Of a stretch of DNA of 64,000 nucleotides, positions 32,189 through 41,840 are shown one piece after another (the stretch's first letter is position 1; each line of letters starts with the position of its first letter). The stretch lies in NCBI RefSeq assembly GCF_013745115.1, contig NZ_CP051151.1:1426001-1490000 (forward strand). Reading direction: 5' to 3'. The notes under the pieces were generated by a model that saw only the letters and a list, made by a program, of their open reading frames with translations, had not been told where the DNA came from and did not search any database. The position numbers and the translations under genes are program-made. Origin of the DNA: Hujiaoplasma nucleasis (GTDB lineage: Bacteria > Bacillota_I > Bacilli_A > Izemoplasmatales > Hujiaoplasmataceae).

Positions 32189-33056
32189 AGTATTGGGTAT
32201 AGATATAGGTGGAACCCATTTAAGATGGGGTATAGTTGAAGATAAGAATGTGCTTTGTGTTGAAAAAATAAAAAGCAAAGATATTGATGATTTTGTTGAA
32301 TATATTTCAAAGATTGCTTTAGACCATCCTGAGATTGATGTTATTAGTATTGGTATACCTGGAATAGTTAATAATCATAAAATAATGAATGTCCCTAATG
32401 TTGAGAAATTAAATGTTTATGATTTAAAGGATCAAATAGAAGAAAGAACTAAAAAATTAGTCCTAATTCATAGAGATGTTAGATTATTGTTTGCTTATGA
32501 TTTAGAACGTTTATCTTTAGAGGATAAGCCTTATGTTTTAGCCTTCTATTTAGGAACAGGTATTGGAAACGTGATAAAAGTTGAGGGACAAATTGTTAAA
32601 GGTAGACATGGTTTTTCTGCTGAATTAGGTCATATTCCAATTACTGGAAACGATAAAATATGTGGATGTGGTAAGGTGGGTTGTGCAGAAACTATTGTTT
32701 CTGGTAAGGCCTTATTAGAACTCTTCCATAGTAAAAAATTATCTGGTGACTTTAGTGATATTTTTATACAACATAAAAATCATCCTTTAATTCATGAATT
32801 TATTGAGGCTTTTGCTAGAATCATTGCGATTGAAATGAATATTCTAGATGCTACGACCTTGATTATCGGTGGTGGTGTCGCTAATATGATTGGTTTTCCT
32901 CAAGGAAAATTAAATCGTCTCTTAGCATCACACTTAAGATCTGAGGAGTTAATAGCTGGTTTGAATATTCATTATGTGGATGATTCGCCCATGAATTCTA
33001 TGATTGGCGCCTCTTTAATAGCAAAGGAGTATATAAATGAAAATAGCCATAGGTAG
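32181..33056 (+). CDS. alsK: ROK-family sugar kinase (AlsK-like)
   Basis: A 291-aa ROK kinase starting at the ATG 32181; a TTG at 32169 lies inside alsE and is not needed. Nucleotide loop GIDIGGTHLRWG, catalytic-region LGTGIGNVIKVEG and RHGFSAELGHIPI, and the zinc motif CGCGKVGCAE all fit. With alsE and rpiB beside it, D-allose kinase is the best fit, giving allose 6-phosphate. Overlaps rpiB by 20 bases, so coupling is tight. Confidence 0.82.
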   Translation: MTKVLGIDIGGTHLRWGIVEDKNVLCVEKIKSKDIDDFVEYISKIALDHPEIDVISIGIPGIVNNHKIMNVPNVEKLNVYDLKDQIEERTKKLVLIHRDVRLLFAYDLERLSLEDKPYVLAFYLGTGIGNVIKVEGQIVKGRHGFSAELGHIPITGNDKICGCGKVGCAETIVSGKALLELFHSKKLSGDFSDIFIQHKNHPLIHEFIEAFARIIAIEMNILDATTLIIGGGVANMIGFPQGKLNRLLASHLRSEELIAGLNIHYVDDSPMNSMIGASLIAKEYINENSHR

Positions 33057-33480
33057 CGATCATACTGCCGTTGATTTAAAAAGTGAAATCATTGATTATT
33101 TAAAATCATTGAATATAGATGTTATTGATTGTGGTCCACAATCAAAAGAAAGAACCCATTATCCAATCTATGCACATGAAGTATCTACATTGGTTCAAGA
33201 TCAGAAAGTCGAATACGGTATTTTGATTTGTGGAACAGGTGTAGGGATGAGTATAGCAGCCAATAAACATAAGGGTATAAGGGCTGTTGTATGTAGCGAT
33301 ACTTTTAGTGCTAAAGCTTCTAAACAGCATAATGATTCAAATGTGCTTTGTTTTGGTGCTAGGGTTGTTGGAACTGAATTGGCAAAGGATATAGTAGAAA
33401 GTTTTTTAAAAGCAAGTTACGAAGGCGGAAGACATCAACAAAGAGTTGATATGTTGAATGAATTAGATCATAGTTTGTAA
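33037..33480 (+). CDS. rpiB: RpiB-type sugar-phosphate isomerase (allose-6-phosphate/ribose-5-phosphate isomerase)
   Basis: A 147-aa RpiB/LacAB-family isomerase. It has GSDHTAVDLK at the N-terminus, the catalytic cysteine in LICGTGVGMSIAANK, and the histidine in SKQHNDSNVLCFGAR. E. coli RpiB acts on both ribose 5-phosphate and allose 6-phosphate. At the end of this operon it would make allulose 6-phosphate for AlsE. Strong AAAGGAG site inside the ROK gene. Confidence 0.9.
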   Translation: MKIAIGSDHTAVDLKSEIIDYLKSLNIDVIDCGPQSKERTHYPIYAHEVSTLVQDQKVEYGILICGTGVGMSIAANKHKGIRAVVCSDTFSAKASKQHNDSNVLCFGARVVGTELAKDIVESFLKASYEGGRHQQRVDMLNELDHSL

Positions 33481-33540
33481 CCCCCTCTCCTTGTAGAATT
33501 TATATAAGTTGATTCATTCAACCCAATTCTTTTATTGATT

Positions 33541-33569
33541 ACCCAGTATAATTTATACTGGGTTTTTTT
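33541..33569 (+). terminator. Terminator of the sugar operon
   Basis: ACCCAGTATA (33541-33550) and TATACTGGGT (33554-33563), loop ATT, then T6. Confidence 0.9.
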
Positions 33570-33588
33570 AAAGAAATTAAATTTATAC

Positions 33589-33616
33589 TTGAAATATTTT
33601 CTACATCCGATATAAT
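33589..33616 (+). promoter_or_regulatory. Promoter ahead of the GNAT-like gene
   Basis: TTGAAA (33589-33594), 16 bp, TATAAT (33611-33616). Confidence 0.7.
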
Positions 33617-33662
33617 TTTTAGTGTTACTTAAATAATAATTACGAAGAAAGGATATTACATT

Positions 33663-34319
33663 ATGGAAAAAGTACTTACATCAAGAAGAACAATTATGAA
33701 CATTGAATACAAGAATGACAATAGTGGTCAGTATCGCTTGACCCTAATAGACGGCAATGAATATCTTGCTGATAGATTAGGTGATCATTTTTATGTTCAC
33801 ACTGATAATGAAAATTTAATCAAAGAACTTACAAAGTTTAACGTTGAGGAAGATATCTTTGAATTTGGAGATGAATATTTTCACTTCCGTTCTACCACTA
33901 GGGATGATATTATAGCATTTATGAAAAGCTATAATACCATGAGAAATGAACCTGAATTAGCAGAAGAGTACATAACAAAAGCGAACTGTAAAGATTCACA
34001 CTTGTTATTGGTTGAGGTTTTTGGAGAAACCGTTGGTTTTATTAAATACATAGTTCACCAAGGTCAAATGGTAGTTAAATTTTATTTTTCTTCAAATAAG
34101 AACCATATTATCAATCCCTATGTATGGCAAATATTTGAGAAAAAAATGATCGAAATTCATCAAGTGAGCCAATTTGAAGCTGATGTTGATAAATTTGATG
34201 AAAAAACCATCGCTTTACATAAGGCTATAGGTTTTGTTGATTCAGATAAGGAAGATGAAGAAATTGAATTAGAAACTGATTATAAATTAGTAATTACAAC
34301 TTTAATTAAAAAGATATAA
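33663..34319 (+). CDS. GNAT-like hypothetical protein
   Basis: A 218-aa soluble protein. The first ~80 residues (DGNEYLADRLGDHFYVHTDN, IFEFGDEYFHFRS) form an unfamiliar beta-rich region. The second half looks like a GNAT fold: HLLLVEVFGETVGFIKYI, then FEADVDKFDEKTIALHKAIGFV, the usual acetyl-CoA helix ending in GF. The pyrophosphate-loop Q/RxxGxG/A is not obvious, so it may be a degenerate acetyltransferase. A second ATG 11 codons in could also be used. Monocistronic or with the following gene. Confidence 0.5.
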   Translation: MEKVLTSRRTIMNIEYKNDNSGQYRLTLIDGNEYLADRLGDHFYVHTDNENLIKELTKFNVEEDIFEFGDEYFHFRSTTRDDIIAFMKSYNTMRNEPELAEEYITKANCKDSHLLLVEVFGETVGFIKYIVHQGQMVVKFYFSSNKNHIINPYVWQIFEKKMIEIHQVSQFEADVDKFDEKTIALHKAIGFVDSDKEDEEIELETDYKLVITTLIKKI

Positions 34320-34345
34320 ATTTAATATATGATATGGAGGTCATT

Positions 34346-35788
34346 ATGCTGATTAGTAAGTCAAATTATGTTTCATATCATCAATGCCCAAAACAATTTT
34401 ACTTAGAGAAACATAACAAGGATGTTTCTCTTTTTTCTATGTCTTTAAAAAGACGAATTAGAATGGGTAATGATGTTGGTTTATTAGCTAAATCAATGTT
34501 TTCAGGTATCAAAGAAGTTGACTATGGAGAGTCTAAAGCTATGTCTAAAAAGACAAAATCTCTCATTGATTTAAAGGTTCCCTATATTTCTGAAGCTGCT
34601 TTTTATATCAATGATTTATTTTGCGCAGTTGATATTTTACAAGTTCAAGACCAAGGTCTCATCATTTATGAAGTTAAATCATCAAGTAAGATTAAAAAGG
34701 ATTATTACAAAGATTTAGCTTTTCAAACCCATGTGATTCAAGCTGCAGGCTATAAGGTTTTAGATGCATTTGTTATCTATGTAAATAAAAATTATGTGAG
34801 AGAAGATCAGATAGATTTAAATTCATTTTTTATAATTGAATCTGTATTAGATCAACTTGATAATCATTTACTTCATGTAAAAAAAGATGTAGATAAAATG
34901 CGTGCTATGGATGAAGAACCTGAATTTAGTCCCGTAAGTCATTGTTCTAATTGTTCTTTCAATCATTATTGTTATCAAGATATGCCTAAAGATTCTATCT
35001 TTAATTTATATGGCTTTAGAGCAAGTAAAGCCTACCATGATGGCATGAGAAATTTTCAAGATTTATTAGACAATCAAGTATCCTTGACCATAAAACAAAA
35101 AAGACAAATAGATCATTTCTATTTAGATCAAGCAATGTATATAGATCATTTAAGTCTATTTGATTTTCTTAATCAAATGATTTATCCTCTATATTTCCTT
35201 GATTTTGAAACTCTAGATTTTGTGATTCCTAACTTTAAAGGCTCTAAAGTCAACCAAAGATTACCTTATCAAGCATCTATTCATTATTTGAATCAAAACC
35301 ATTCTCAATTAATACACGAGGATATATTGGTATTACCTGATCAAGACCCAAGAGAAAGAATGATTGATTTCTTAATAAAGAATCTAGGTGTTAAAGGACA
35401 TATTATGGTATACAATCAATCATTTGAAAAATCTATTATTAAAGATTTGGCAAATCAGTATCCTCAATATAAAAAAGCTTTGTTAGATATAAATCAAAGA
35501 ATCATTGATTTGTATGATGTTTTTAAAGAAGGTATGGTTTATATGAAAGAGTTTGAAGGTTCATTTTCTATTAAGTCAGTTTATCCAGCCTTATGTCAAT
35601 CTGATTCATATGAAAAACTTGACCAAGTTCATCATGGTGTTGAAGCCATGGAAGGGCTAGAAAGATTAAGTCATTTACAAGGAGAAGAACAAGGTAAACT
35701 AATCAAAGACTTAAAAGCATATTGTCGATTAGACACCTTATCGATGGTACAAATCTATGTTAAGTTATTGGAACTCATCAATGGATAA
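34346..35788 (+). CDS. DUF2779 protein with RecB/Cas4-like nuclease domain
   Basis: A 480-aa protein whose ATG (34346) follows TATGGAGG. The N-terminus YVSYHQCPKQFYLEKH, EAAFYINDLFCAVDIL, YEVKSS (the E-x-K of a PD-(D/E)XK nuclease) and the cysteine cluster CSNCSFNHYC indicate a Cas4/RecB-like iron-sulfur nuclease; the CP of CPKQ would be the first cluster cysteine. The second half (FLDFETLDFVIPNFKGSKVNQRLPYQ, MVYNQSFEKSII, CRLDTLSMVQIY) is DUF2779, an RNase H-like exonuclease fold with DFET and D acidic residues. Probably DNA processing or repair. Confidence 0.8.
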   Translation: MLISKSNYVSYHQCPKQFYLEKHNKDVSLFSMSLKRRIRMGNDVGLLAKSMFSGIKEVDYGESKAMSKKTKSLIDLKVPYISEAAFYINDLFCAVDILQVQDQGLIIYEVKSSSKIKKDYYKDLAFQTHVIQAAGYKVLDAFVIYVNKNYVREDQIDLNSFFIIESVLDQLDNHLLHVKKDVDKMRAMDEEPEFSPVSHCSNCSFNHYCYQDMPKDSIFNLYGFRASKAYHDGMRNFQDLLDNQVSLTIKQKRQIDHFYLDQAMYIDHLSLFDFLNQMIYPLYFLDFETLDFVIPNFKGSKVNQRLPYQASIHYLNQNHSQLIHEDILVLPDQDPRERMIDFLIKNLGVKGHIMVYNQSFEKSIIKDLANQYPQYKKALLDINQRIIDLYDVFKEGMVYMKEFEGSFSIKSVYPALCQSDSYEKLDQVHHGVEAMEGLERLSHLQGEEQGKLIKDLKAYCRLDTLSMVQIYVKLLELING

Positions 35789-35813
35789 ATTTAAAGATAA
35801 TTTAGGATATATA

Positions 35814-35822
35814 TGGTAAAAT
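35814..35822 (+). promoter_or_regulatory. Extended -10 promoter of the amylase gene
   Basis: TGGTAAAAT, 31 bases before the likely start; no clear -35. Confidence 0.45.
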
Positions 35823-35853
35823 ATGCTTAGATTATTGAATGGAGATGAATAAA

Positions 35854-37914
35854 TTGAAAAAATTATTAATGTTTATTTTGGCAGCTTTCTTGTTTGTTGG
35901 TATTGTTGCTTGTGATGGTGAAGGGACAATTGATGTTACTGATGAACCAACAACAGTTCAAGTAACAGAAGCACCAACTCAAGCACCAACAGATGAACTG
36001 ACAACAGAATATATTTCTGAAGAAATGACAAGTATTGAACCTATATATTTAGAACCTACTCTTGATTCTGGTTATCTTGTAGATAATCCACAAGATGGTT
36101 TGATTTTACATGCTTGGAACTGGTCTTTGGTAAATATTGAAGCCCATTTAGAAGAAATTGCTATTGCTGGATTTTCTAGTGTGCAAATATCCCCTTTACA
36201 ACCGCAAAAGGATTATTTTGGAGATGCTTCATGGGGGTCTGCTTGGTGGAAGTTATACCAACCATTAGGCTTTGAGATTGCTACTAGTGATCACTATATT
36301 GGTACCCTTGAACAATTAATCTCATTAACATCTGAGGCAGATTTATATGGGATTAATATTATTGTTGATGTAGTCGCTAATCATTTAGCTGGTGGTACTT
36401 CTACATCTTTAAATGATGAAGTTGAAGACTATGAATTTGAAATATTTTCACAAAACTTAATCCATACAGATAATGGTCTAGTTTCTGATGCTTCTATTCA
36501 AGCAGTGACTAAAGGCGCTTTGGGGGATTATCCAGATTTACAAACAGAAAGTGATATTGTTCAAAATGCTGTTTTAGATCTTTTAAAAGCATATGTAGAT
36601 GCAGGTGTAGACGGTTTTAGGTTTGACGCCGCTAAACATATAGAAACACCAAATGATGGTGATTATGCCAGTGATTTTTGGCCAACAATCATCAATGGTA
36701 TTCAAACTTATGCAGGCAATGATTTATATATCTATGGAGAAATACTAAACACACCGGGAAATAACCGTTCTTATAGTGATTACACTGATTATATGGCTTT
36801 AACCATGAATGGTATGTCTGATCGTGTAAGAAATGCAGTGGTTTTAAGAGATTCATCTCGTTTAGATAATATCAATAATTACGGGGAAGTTCCCGCCAAT
36901 CAAACGATATTATGGGCTGAATCACATGATGATTATGCTGCTGGACATACAGATGGTATTAATGATTTAAATATGACTAAGGCTTATGTAATCAATACTT
37001 CTAGAAAAGATGCAACCACGCTTTATTTTGCTAGACCTAATCAGGCAAGTTTTATGGGTGATATTGGTTCTTATTTATGGCAATCTTTAGAAGTTGCAAC
37101 AATCAATAGGTTCCATAATTATTTTGTTGGTGGAGATGAAGTTGTTTCTATTCAAAATGGTTTCTTTTTAAATGAAAGAACTTTATCAAATCAAGAAGGT
37201 ATTGTTATTGTTGATGTAGATAGAACTGGCCAAGTAGATGCTTTAGAGGTAAGTTCTATATCTGATGGCTATTATTTAGACCAAGTATCAGGTAATTTCT
37301 TTACTGTTGTAAACGGTAAAATATCAGGTGAAATGGGTGAAAGTGGTATAGCGGTGATTTATAATAATCCACATCCTACTTTACCAGCTGTATATGTTTC
37401 TAATACAGGAGAAAGTGGAAGTTTTTCTGATACTTTAGATATTAGTATCTATTCTCATAGTGCTGAACAAGCATTTTATTCAATTAATGGTGGAGATCAA
37501 ATTGCTTTTTCAGGAAATATAGATCTTGTATTAAGTCATCCTGACTTAAACGCAATTGTGACTTTAACCATTGATGTATATGCTGGTGATTATCACTTAT
37601 CAAAAACTTATGAATATACTAAGTCCAATACTGTGATAGAAGAAGTTATCGTTAATAACTTAGATTTCTCAACAAGCCAATACAGGATTGTTGCCTGGAC
37701 TTGGAAGACTGGTCAAGATGGTCAGTGGGCTATGGGGGTTTATGAGGACGGCACATTTACTTTTGATTTACCAGAAGGTAATGATTATTTCTTATTGGTA
37801 CTTTTCCCAGTAGCGACTTCTTCAAATAATTGGAATATTAAAGCTTTTCAAACAGGTGATATTCCAGTTCCTAATGATGGAATCTATGATGGTTCTAATA
37901 TAGTGTGGAATTAA
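35854..37914 (+). CDS. Surface alpha-amylase (GH13) lipoprotein
   Basis: The TTG at 35854 is preferred because GGAG lies at 35841-35844, nine bases ahead; ATGs at 35839 and 35845 overlap that site. A lipoprotein signal peptide ends in VGIVAC, followed by a Thr/Pro-rich linker. GH13 regions are clear: VDVVANH (I), DGFRFDAAKH with the nucleophile D (II), YGEIL with the acid/base E (III) and ESHDD (IV). A C-terminal region of repeated beta segments ends in a starch-binding-like part (VVAWTWKTGQDG). It would degrade alpha-glucans at the cell surface. It is flanked by a terminator. Confidence 0.9.
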   Translation: MKKLLMFILAAFLFVGIVACDGEGTIDVTDEPTTVQVTEAPTQAPTDELTTEYISEEMTSIEPIYLEPTLDSGYLVDNPQDGLILHAWNWSLVNIEAHLEEIAIAGFSSVQISPLQPQKDYFGDASWGSAWWKLYQPLGFEIATSDHYIGTLEQLISLTSEADLYGINIIVDVVANHLAGGTSTSLNDEVEDYEFEIFSQNLIHTDNGLVSDASIQAVTKGALGDYPDLQTESDIVQNAVLDLLKAYVDAGVDGFRFDAAKHIETPNDGDYASDFWPTIINGIQTYAGNDLYIYGEILNTPGNNRSYSDYTDYMALTMNGMSDRVRNAVVLRDSSRLDNINNYGEVPANQTILWAESHDDYAAGHTDGINDLNMTKAYVINTSRKDATTLYFARPNQASFMGDIGSYLWQSLEVATINRFHNYFVGGDEVVSIQNGFFLNERTLSNQEGIVIVDVDRTGQVDALEVSSISDGYYLDQVSGNFFTVVNGKISGEMGESGIAVIYNNPHPTLPAVYVSNTGESGSFSDTLDISIYSHSAEQAFYSINGGDQIAFSGNIDLVLSHPDLNAIVTLTIDVYAGDYHLSKTYEYTKSNTVIEEVIVNNLDFSTSQYRIVAWTWKTGQDGQWAMGVYEDGTFTFDLPEGNDYFLLVLFPVATSSNNWNIKAFQTGDIPVPNDGIYDGSNIVWN

Positions 37915-37940
37915 GTGGATTGTTGATAATAAATTAATAA

Positions 37941-37973
37941 AAAAAAATTCAAGAGATAATCTTGAATTTTTTT
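37941..37973 (+). terminator. Bidirectional terminator after the amylase
   Basis: A 14-bp stem (37941-37954 with 37960-37973) around GATAA, A-run on one side and T-run on the other, so it also ends the convergent HAAS gene. Confidence 0.9.
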
Positions 37974-37986
37974 ATTTATTGCTTGA

Positions 37987-38937
37987 TTAATTATTATAAA
38001 AACCGTATTTTAATTCTTTATAAGAATCAATGGTGAATACTATAAAGATAATTAAACCTGCTAATCTAAATAAGTTATGTATAAAGTTAAATGAGAAAAG
38101 TTCTGGGAAACCTAAATTTGCGAGTTCTTGGCTTAAATTTGGGTTCAATAAATTTGGATTTAAGATAATTGCTAGAACAATAACCAATGATATTAGGTTA
38201 AGAATAAAACTAATTGAAGAATTAATTTTATTATATTCAGTAAAGAATATTCTTAAGAACAATCTGGTAGCTGAAATGATTAAGGCTATATTTAACCATG
38301 TTTTATAGGTATCAAAATCATTTAAATTGAAGAAAGGTATATTGGTGTTTTCTCCAATAACATTAATCCCAATTAAATGAGGGAATCGATTAATGATGAC
38401 TAAGAATAAAATAGTAAAAATAATACCCACATAAGAACTTGATCTCGACCATGATTTTTGACTGTGTTTTTTTATGTCTATTTGTGAAGGGTGCCAGTCT
38501 TTATTCTGATCTTGGTTCTTATTGACTTTTTCAGCGATGATAAAACCGATGGTAACATAGGTGAATACAACAAATGTAGCTTGGTTTAGAGATTCAAACA
38601 TTTCAGAAAAACTATAGTCTCCTGTAAATATAAAAGATATTAAATCTAAGGCTATAATAATTGTCCAGATTAAAGGAATTAATAGTTTTAATGTTTGATA
38701 ATAGGATTCTTTATATCTCGGTCCAATCACATATTCTTTATTATCTAAATAAGAATAAGCCAATTGTTTTGGATGTCCTAAGTCTAATAATACATCTTCT
38801 AAACTCATATTTTCGTTTTCCATTTGAGCATCAATGTTGGCTGATAATTCCATTCTAATATCTTCTTTTAGAGAAAGCGGTAAATATTTAATAACTTCGC
38901 TAATATAAGCATTTTTTAAATTTTCATTCATTTTCAT
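37987..38937 (-). CDS. HAAS-domain membrane protein, PadR partner
   Basis: A 316-aa protein with a cytoplasmic N-terminal HAAS-like domain (YLPLSLKEDIRMELSANI ... SLEDVLLDLGHPKQLAYSYL) and about six membrane helices after residue 80. Proteins of this type are encoded next to PadR regulators and signal to or are controlled by them. The start codon overlaps the end of the PadR gene by 14 bases with GGAG just upstream, so they form a coupled pair. The helices have no known transport motif. Confidence 0.75.
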   Translation of the reverse strand: MKMNENLKNAYISEVIKYLPLSLKEDIRMELSANIDAQMENENMSLEDVLLDLGHPKQLAYSYLDNKEYVIGPRYKESYYQTLKLLIPLIWTIIIALDLISFIFTGDYSFSEMFESLNQATFVVFTYVTIGFIIAEKVNKNQDQNKDWHPSQIDIKKHSQKSWSRSSSYVGIIFTILFLVIINRFPHLIGINVIGENTNIPFFNLNDFDTYKTWLNIALIISATRLFLRIFFTEYNKINSSISFILNLISLVIVLAIILNPNLLNPNLSQELANLGFPELFSFNFIHNLFRLAGLIIFIVFTIDSYKELKYGFYNN

Positions 38938-39271
38938 AGTCTCCTATAATGGTTTGGATTGATTTTTTTGATGATTTCCATGACTCAATCAGTTCATTTA
39001 GTACCTGAAGTCCTTCTTCAGTAATCTTATAGTATTTTCTTGGTTTTGATACTTCAACTTCCCATTCACTCTTCAGTAACCTTTGTTTTTCCAGTCTTCT
39101 TAATAAAGGATAAAGGGTATTTCCATCAATGGGTATACCTTTTTCTTCTAAAGTTTGAACAAGTGAATAACCATAATGCGGATTTTTCAGTAAAGCTAAA
39201 GTTGATAAAACAATAAGTCCTCGTCGCATTTCTGTTTTTGTTTGTTCAATAATGGTTTTTAAATCACTCAT
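38924..39271 (-). CDS. PadR-family transcriptional regulator
   Basis: A 115-aa winged-helix protein. The ATG at 39271 follows GAGGTGAT; a longer frame upstream to 39319 has no ribosome site and covers the promoter (TATAAT on the minus strand near 39291). The PadR signature is visible as RRGLIVLSTLALLKNPHYGYSLVQTL, IDGNTLYPLLRRLEKQRLL and PRKYYKITEEG. Likely autoregulated repressor of itself and the HAAS protein. Confidence 0.9.
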   Translation of the reverse strand: MSDLKTIIEQTKTEMRRGLIVLSTLALLKNPHYGYSLVQTLEEKGIPIDGNTLYPLLRRLEKQRLLKSEWEVEVSKPRKYYKITEEGLQVLNELIESWKSSKKSIQTIIGDYENE

Positions 39272-39464
39272 GAATATCACCTCGATTTCATTATACTGTA
39301 TGACATACACTATTGTCAATATAAATTATTTTTTTATTTTATTTTCTACATTTTTTAAGCAAACTAAACTTTAGTTTTTTATAAAAATAATCTTTTTTTT
39401 AAATCAATCTATAAAAATCTTTAGATTTATTATAGGATTTTTATATAAGGGGGATAGAAGAATT

Positions 39465-41789
39465 ATGAAATTTAAAGTTTATTTGATTGGTTTTTTGATT
39501 TTAATCTTAGGGTTTATGGTTTCGTGTAATGATAACAATCAAACTACTCTTCAAGAAGAAGATACAAATGAAGATTCATCACTCGCTTTTGATCAAACTT
39601 ATGTTTATCAAGATCTTTTGATGGATTATTATACTTTTGCTTACCAGACTTATGATATTAACTTATCACAGGGTTTAGAACTTGATTTTTATGATCAAAT
39701 TAAAAGTGTTTCTTTCTTTGTTCATAAGGGTTATGTGGATGGTCTTCGGGTAGGTGACTATGAATATGTGGATAGAGAATATATTTATGCCTATATGTTA
39801 ATACATTTTGATGATGCTTTGGGTGTTAACCCACATGTTTTTAGGGTTGAAAGAAATTTAATTAGTCAATACTATTCAGCGAGAATTATTGAAGTCAATC
39901 AAAACTATAGCTTTGATGATTTTGTTGTTGCACAAAAGTCTTTTATTGAAGGTATGAAAAGTCAATATTTAAGCGATTATGAATTGATTGATGAAAACTC
40001 GGTTTATTTGTATCAAGAATATGAAAATACATACACTATTTCAGAGTTAAATTCTTTAGTAGGAAATATTGAAATCATTGAAGATGATTATTTTGGTTAT
40101 TTAATTAATGATTATGAAGCTACCATCATAGGATTTAAAGAGGGTGTTGATGATTTGCTTGACATTTCTATTCCAGAGAAAATTGAATCCTATGATGTGA
40201 AGTACTTTAGGGAATATTCTTTTGTGACATATGACATAGAGTCTGTTTTTTTACCAAAAACAATTGAAAATATTCAATTAATAAGGGGTATAAAACATGT
40301 TAAAGAAATCACTATTCATGAAGATAATCCTTATTTTAAAAGCCTTAATAATGTTGTTTACAACAAGAGTTTAGATAGACTTATAATGTATCCTAGTCAA
40401 AGACAAGGACTTGACTTTGTCTTGCCCCAATCTGTTAAAACGATTGGTGAATATAGTTTTTTTAGGGCACCTATATTTAATATGAATTTTGAAGAAGGAA
40501 GTTCTTTAGAAAGGATTGAAAGGTTTGCTTTTCAACAAAGTCAGTTAAAGTCGATAGTTTTACCTGCATCCTTGAAATATATTGAGCAATATAGCTTCGA
40601 AAACTTATTTTATTTAGAAGTAGTAACAATTCCAGAAAATAGTTTATTAGAATATATTGGAGATTATGCTTTTTTTAATACTTCAATCACATCGATATTT
40701 ATTCCTGAAAACCTTAAGACTATCTATCCTTCCTCATTTACTAAGAATTCAAATTTAGAAGCATTTTTAGTTGATGAAGATAATAGCTATTTCAAATCAA
40801 TAGATGGGGTACTCTTTAGTAAAGATGGGGCTTCGTTATTAGCTTACCCGAGTCATAGAGAAGGTACTAGTTATTCCGTTAATTCTTCAGTGAAAAGACT
40901 TGGGACGGATGCTTTTGCTTATTCTAGCCTGACACAAATTATTTTTGAGGATGAAAACAATCTTGAAATCATAGGAAATAGAACTTTTTATAATTCCATG
41001 ATTACTTCTTTTGTTTTACCTCCTAAGGTCAATGAAATTGGTGTGAGTGCTTTTTCTGGTACAGTTCAATTAAAGGTCTTTGATTTTAATAATAATCAGG
41101 AATTAAAAAGAATCCCTGATTATATGTTTTCTGGTTCATCCATTATAGACTTATATTTGCCAGATCAAATCGAAAGTATTGGTCGTTTTGCTTTTTCTGC
41201 TTGTGAATATCTTGAATATATTGAATTAAATGATTCAGGGAACTTGAAAACCATAGAAACCTATGCTTTTCAAGGAAATTATCGTTTAAAAAATATCTTT
41301 ATCCCTCAAAGTCTTTCAGTTATTGAAACAAAAGCTTTTTACTTTGATGACCAAACCAATATATACATTCAAGAAAATGCAGATGAGTCTCAATGGGATC
41401 CTTCATGGTATGATCGTGAACAAGATATCTATAGGGATGTCTTAGACTATGGTCAATTTGAAGACTTTATTTATCTTCAACTAAGTGATGAGACATTAAC
41501 CATTGTTAAAATTCTTATCCATGACAGAAAAGAAGAAGTTGCAATACCTGAATACATTAATGAGAATCAAGTCACAAGAATAGAAGAAAATGTTTTATTG
41601 GGAGAATATAACTCATTATCTATCTACATTCCTCAATCAATTCTTCAGATAGAAGCCTATGCTTTTTCTGGTTTGAATGGGTTAATTAAGACAGGGTTTG
41701 CATCAAAACCTGATGGTTGGAATCTTGCTTGGAATCGTCATTACGACTATAGTGGTTCTATCAGTGTTCTTTGGTCTCAACCAAGCTAA
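39465..41789 (+). CDS. BspA-like leucine-rich-repeat surface lipoprotein
   Basis: A 774-aa exported protein. The signal peptide ends in FMVSC, a lipobox, with the mature chain starting CNDNNQ. After an N-terminal domain of ~200 residues, LRR_5 (BspA-type) repeats run through most of the chain, with units such as SVKTIGEYSFF, LKYIEQYSFENL, IESIGRFAFSAC and LKTIETYAFQG. Such proteins bind host or matrix components or other cells. The start follows AGGGGGATAG. It ends at a shared terminator with the convergent cupin gene. Confidence 0.85.
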   Translation: MKFKVYLIGFLILILGFMVSCNDNNQTTLQEEDTNEDSSLAFDQTYVYQDLLMDYYTFAYQTYDINLSQGLELDFYDQIKSVSFFVHKGYVDGLRVGDYEYVDREYIYAYMLIHFDDALGVNPHVFRVERNLISQYYSARIIEVNQNYSFDDFVVAQKSFIEGMKSQYLSDYELIDENSVYLYQEYENTYTISELNSLVGNIEIIEDDYFGYLINDYEATIIGFKEGVDDLLDISIPEKIESYDVKYFREYSFVTYDIESVFLPKTIENIQLIRGIKHVKEITIHEDNPYFKSLNNVVYNKSLDRLIMYPSQRQGLDFVLPQSVKTIGEYSFFRAPIFNMNFEEGSSLERIERFAFQQSQLKSIVLPASLKYIEQYSFENLFYLEVVTIPENSLLEYIGDYAFFNTSITSIFIPENLKTIYPSSFTKNSNLEAFLVDEDNSYFKSIDGVLFSKDGASLLAYPSHREGTSYSVNSSVKRLGTDAFAYSSLTQIIFEDENNLEIIGNRTFYNSMITSFVLPPKVNEIGVSAFSGTVQLKVFDFNNNQELKRIPDYMFSGSSIIDLYLPDQIESIGRFAFSACEYLEYIELNDSGNLKTIETYAFQGNYRLKNIFIPQSLSVIETKAFYFDDQTNIYIQENADESQWDPSWYDREQDIYRDVLDYGQFEDFIYLQLSDETLTIVKILIHDRKEEVAIPEYINENQVTRIEENVLLGEYNSLSIYIPQSILQIEAYAFSGLNGLIKTGFASKPDGWNLAWNRHYDYSGSISVLWSQPS

Positions 41790-41801
41790 TTTAAATATTA
41801 A

Positions 41802-41835
41802 AAAAACAAGGAGATTCATTTCTCTTTGTTTTAGT
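41802..41835. terminator. Bidirectional terminator
   Basis: AAAACAAGGAGA pairs with TCTCTTTGTTTT (one G-U) over TTCATT; lies between two convergent genes. Confidence 0.75.
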
Positions 41836-41840
41836 TAAAC

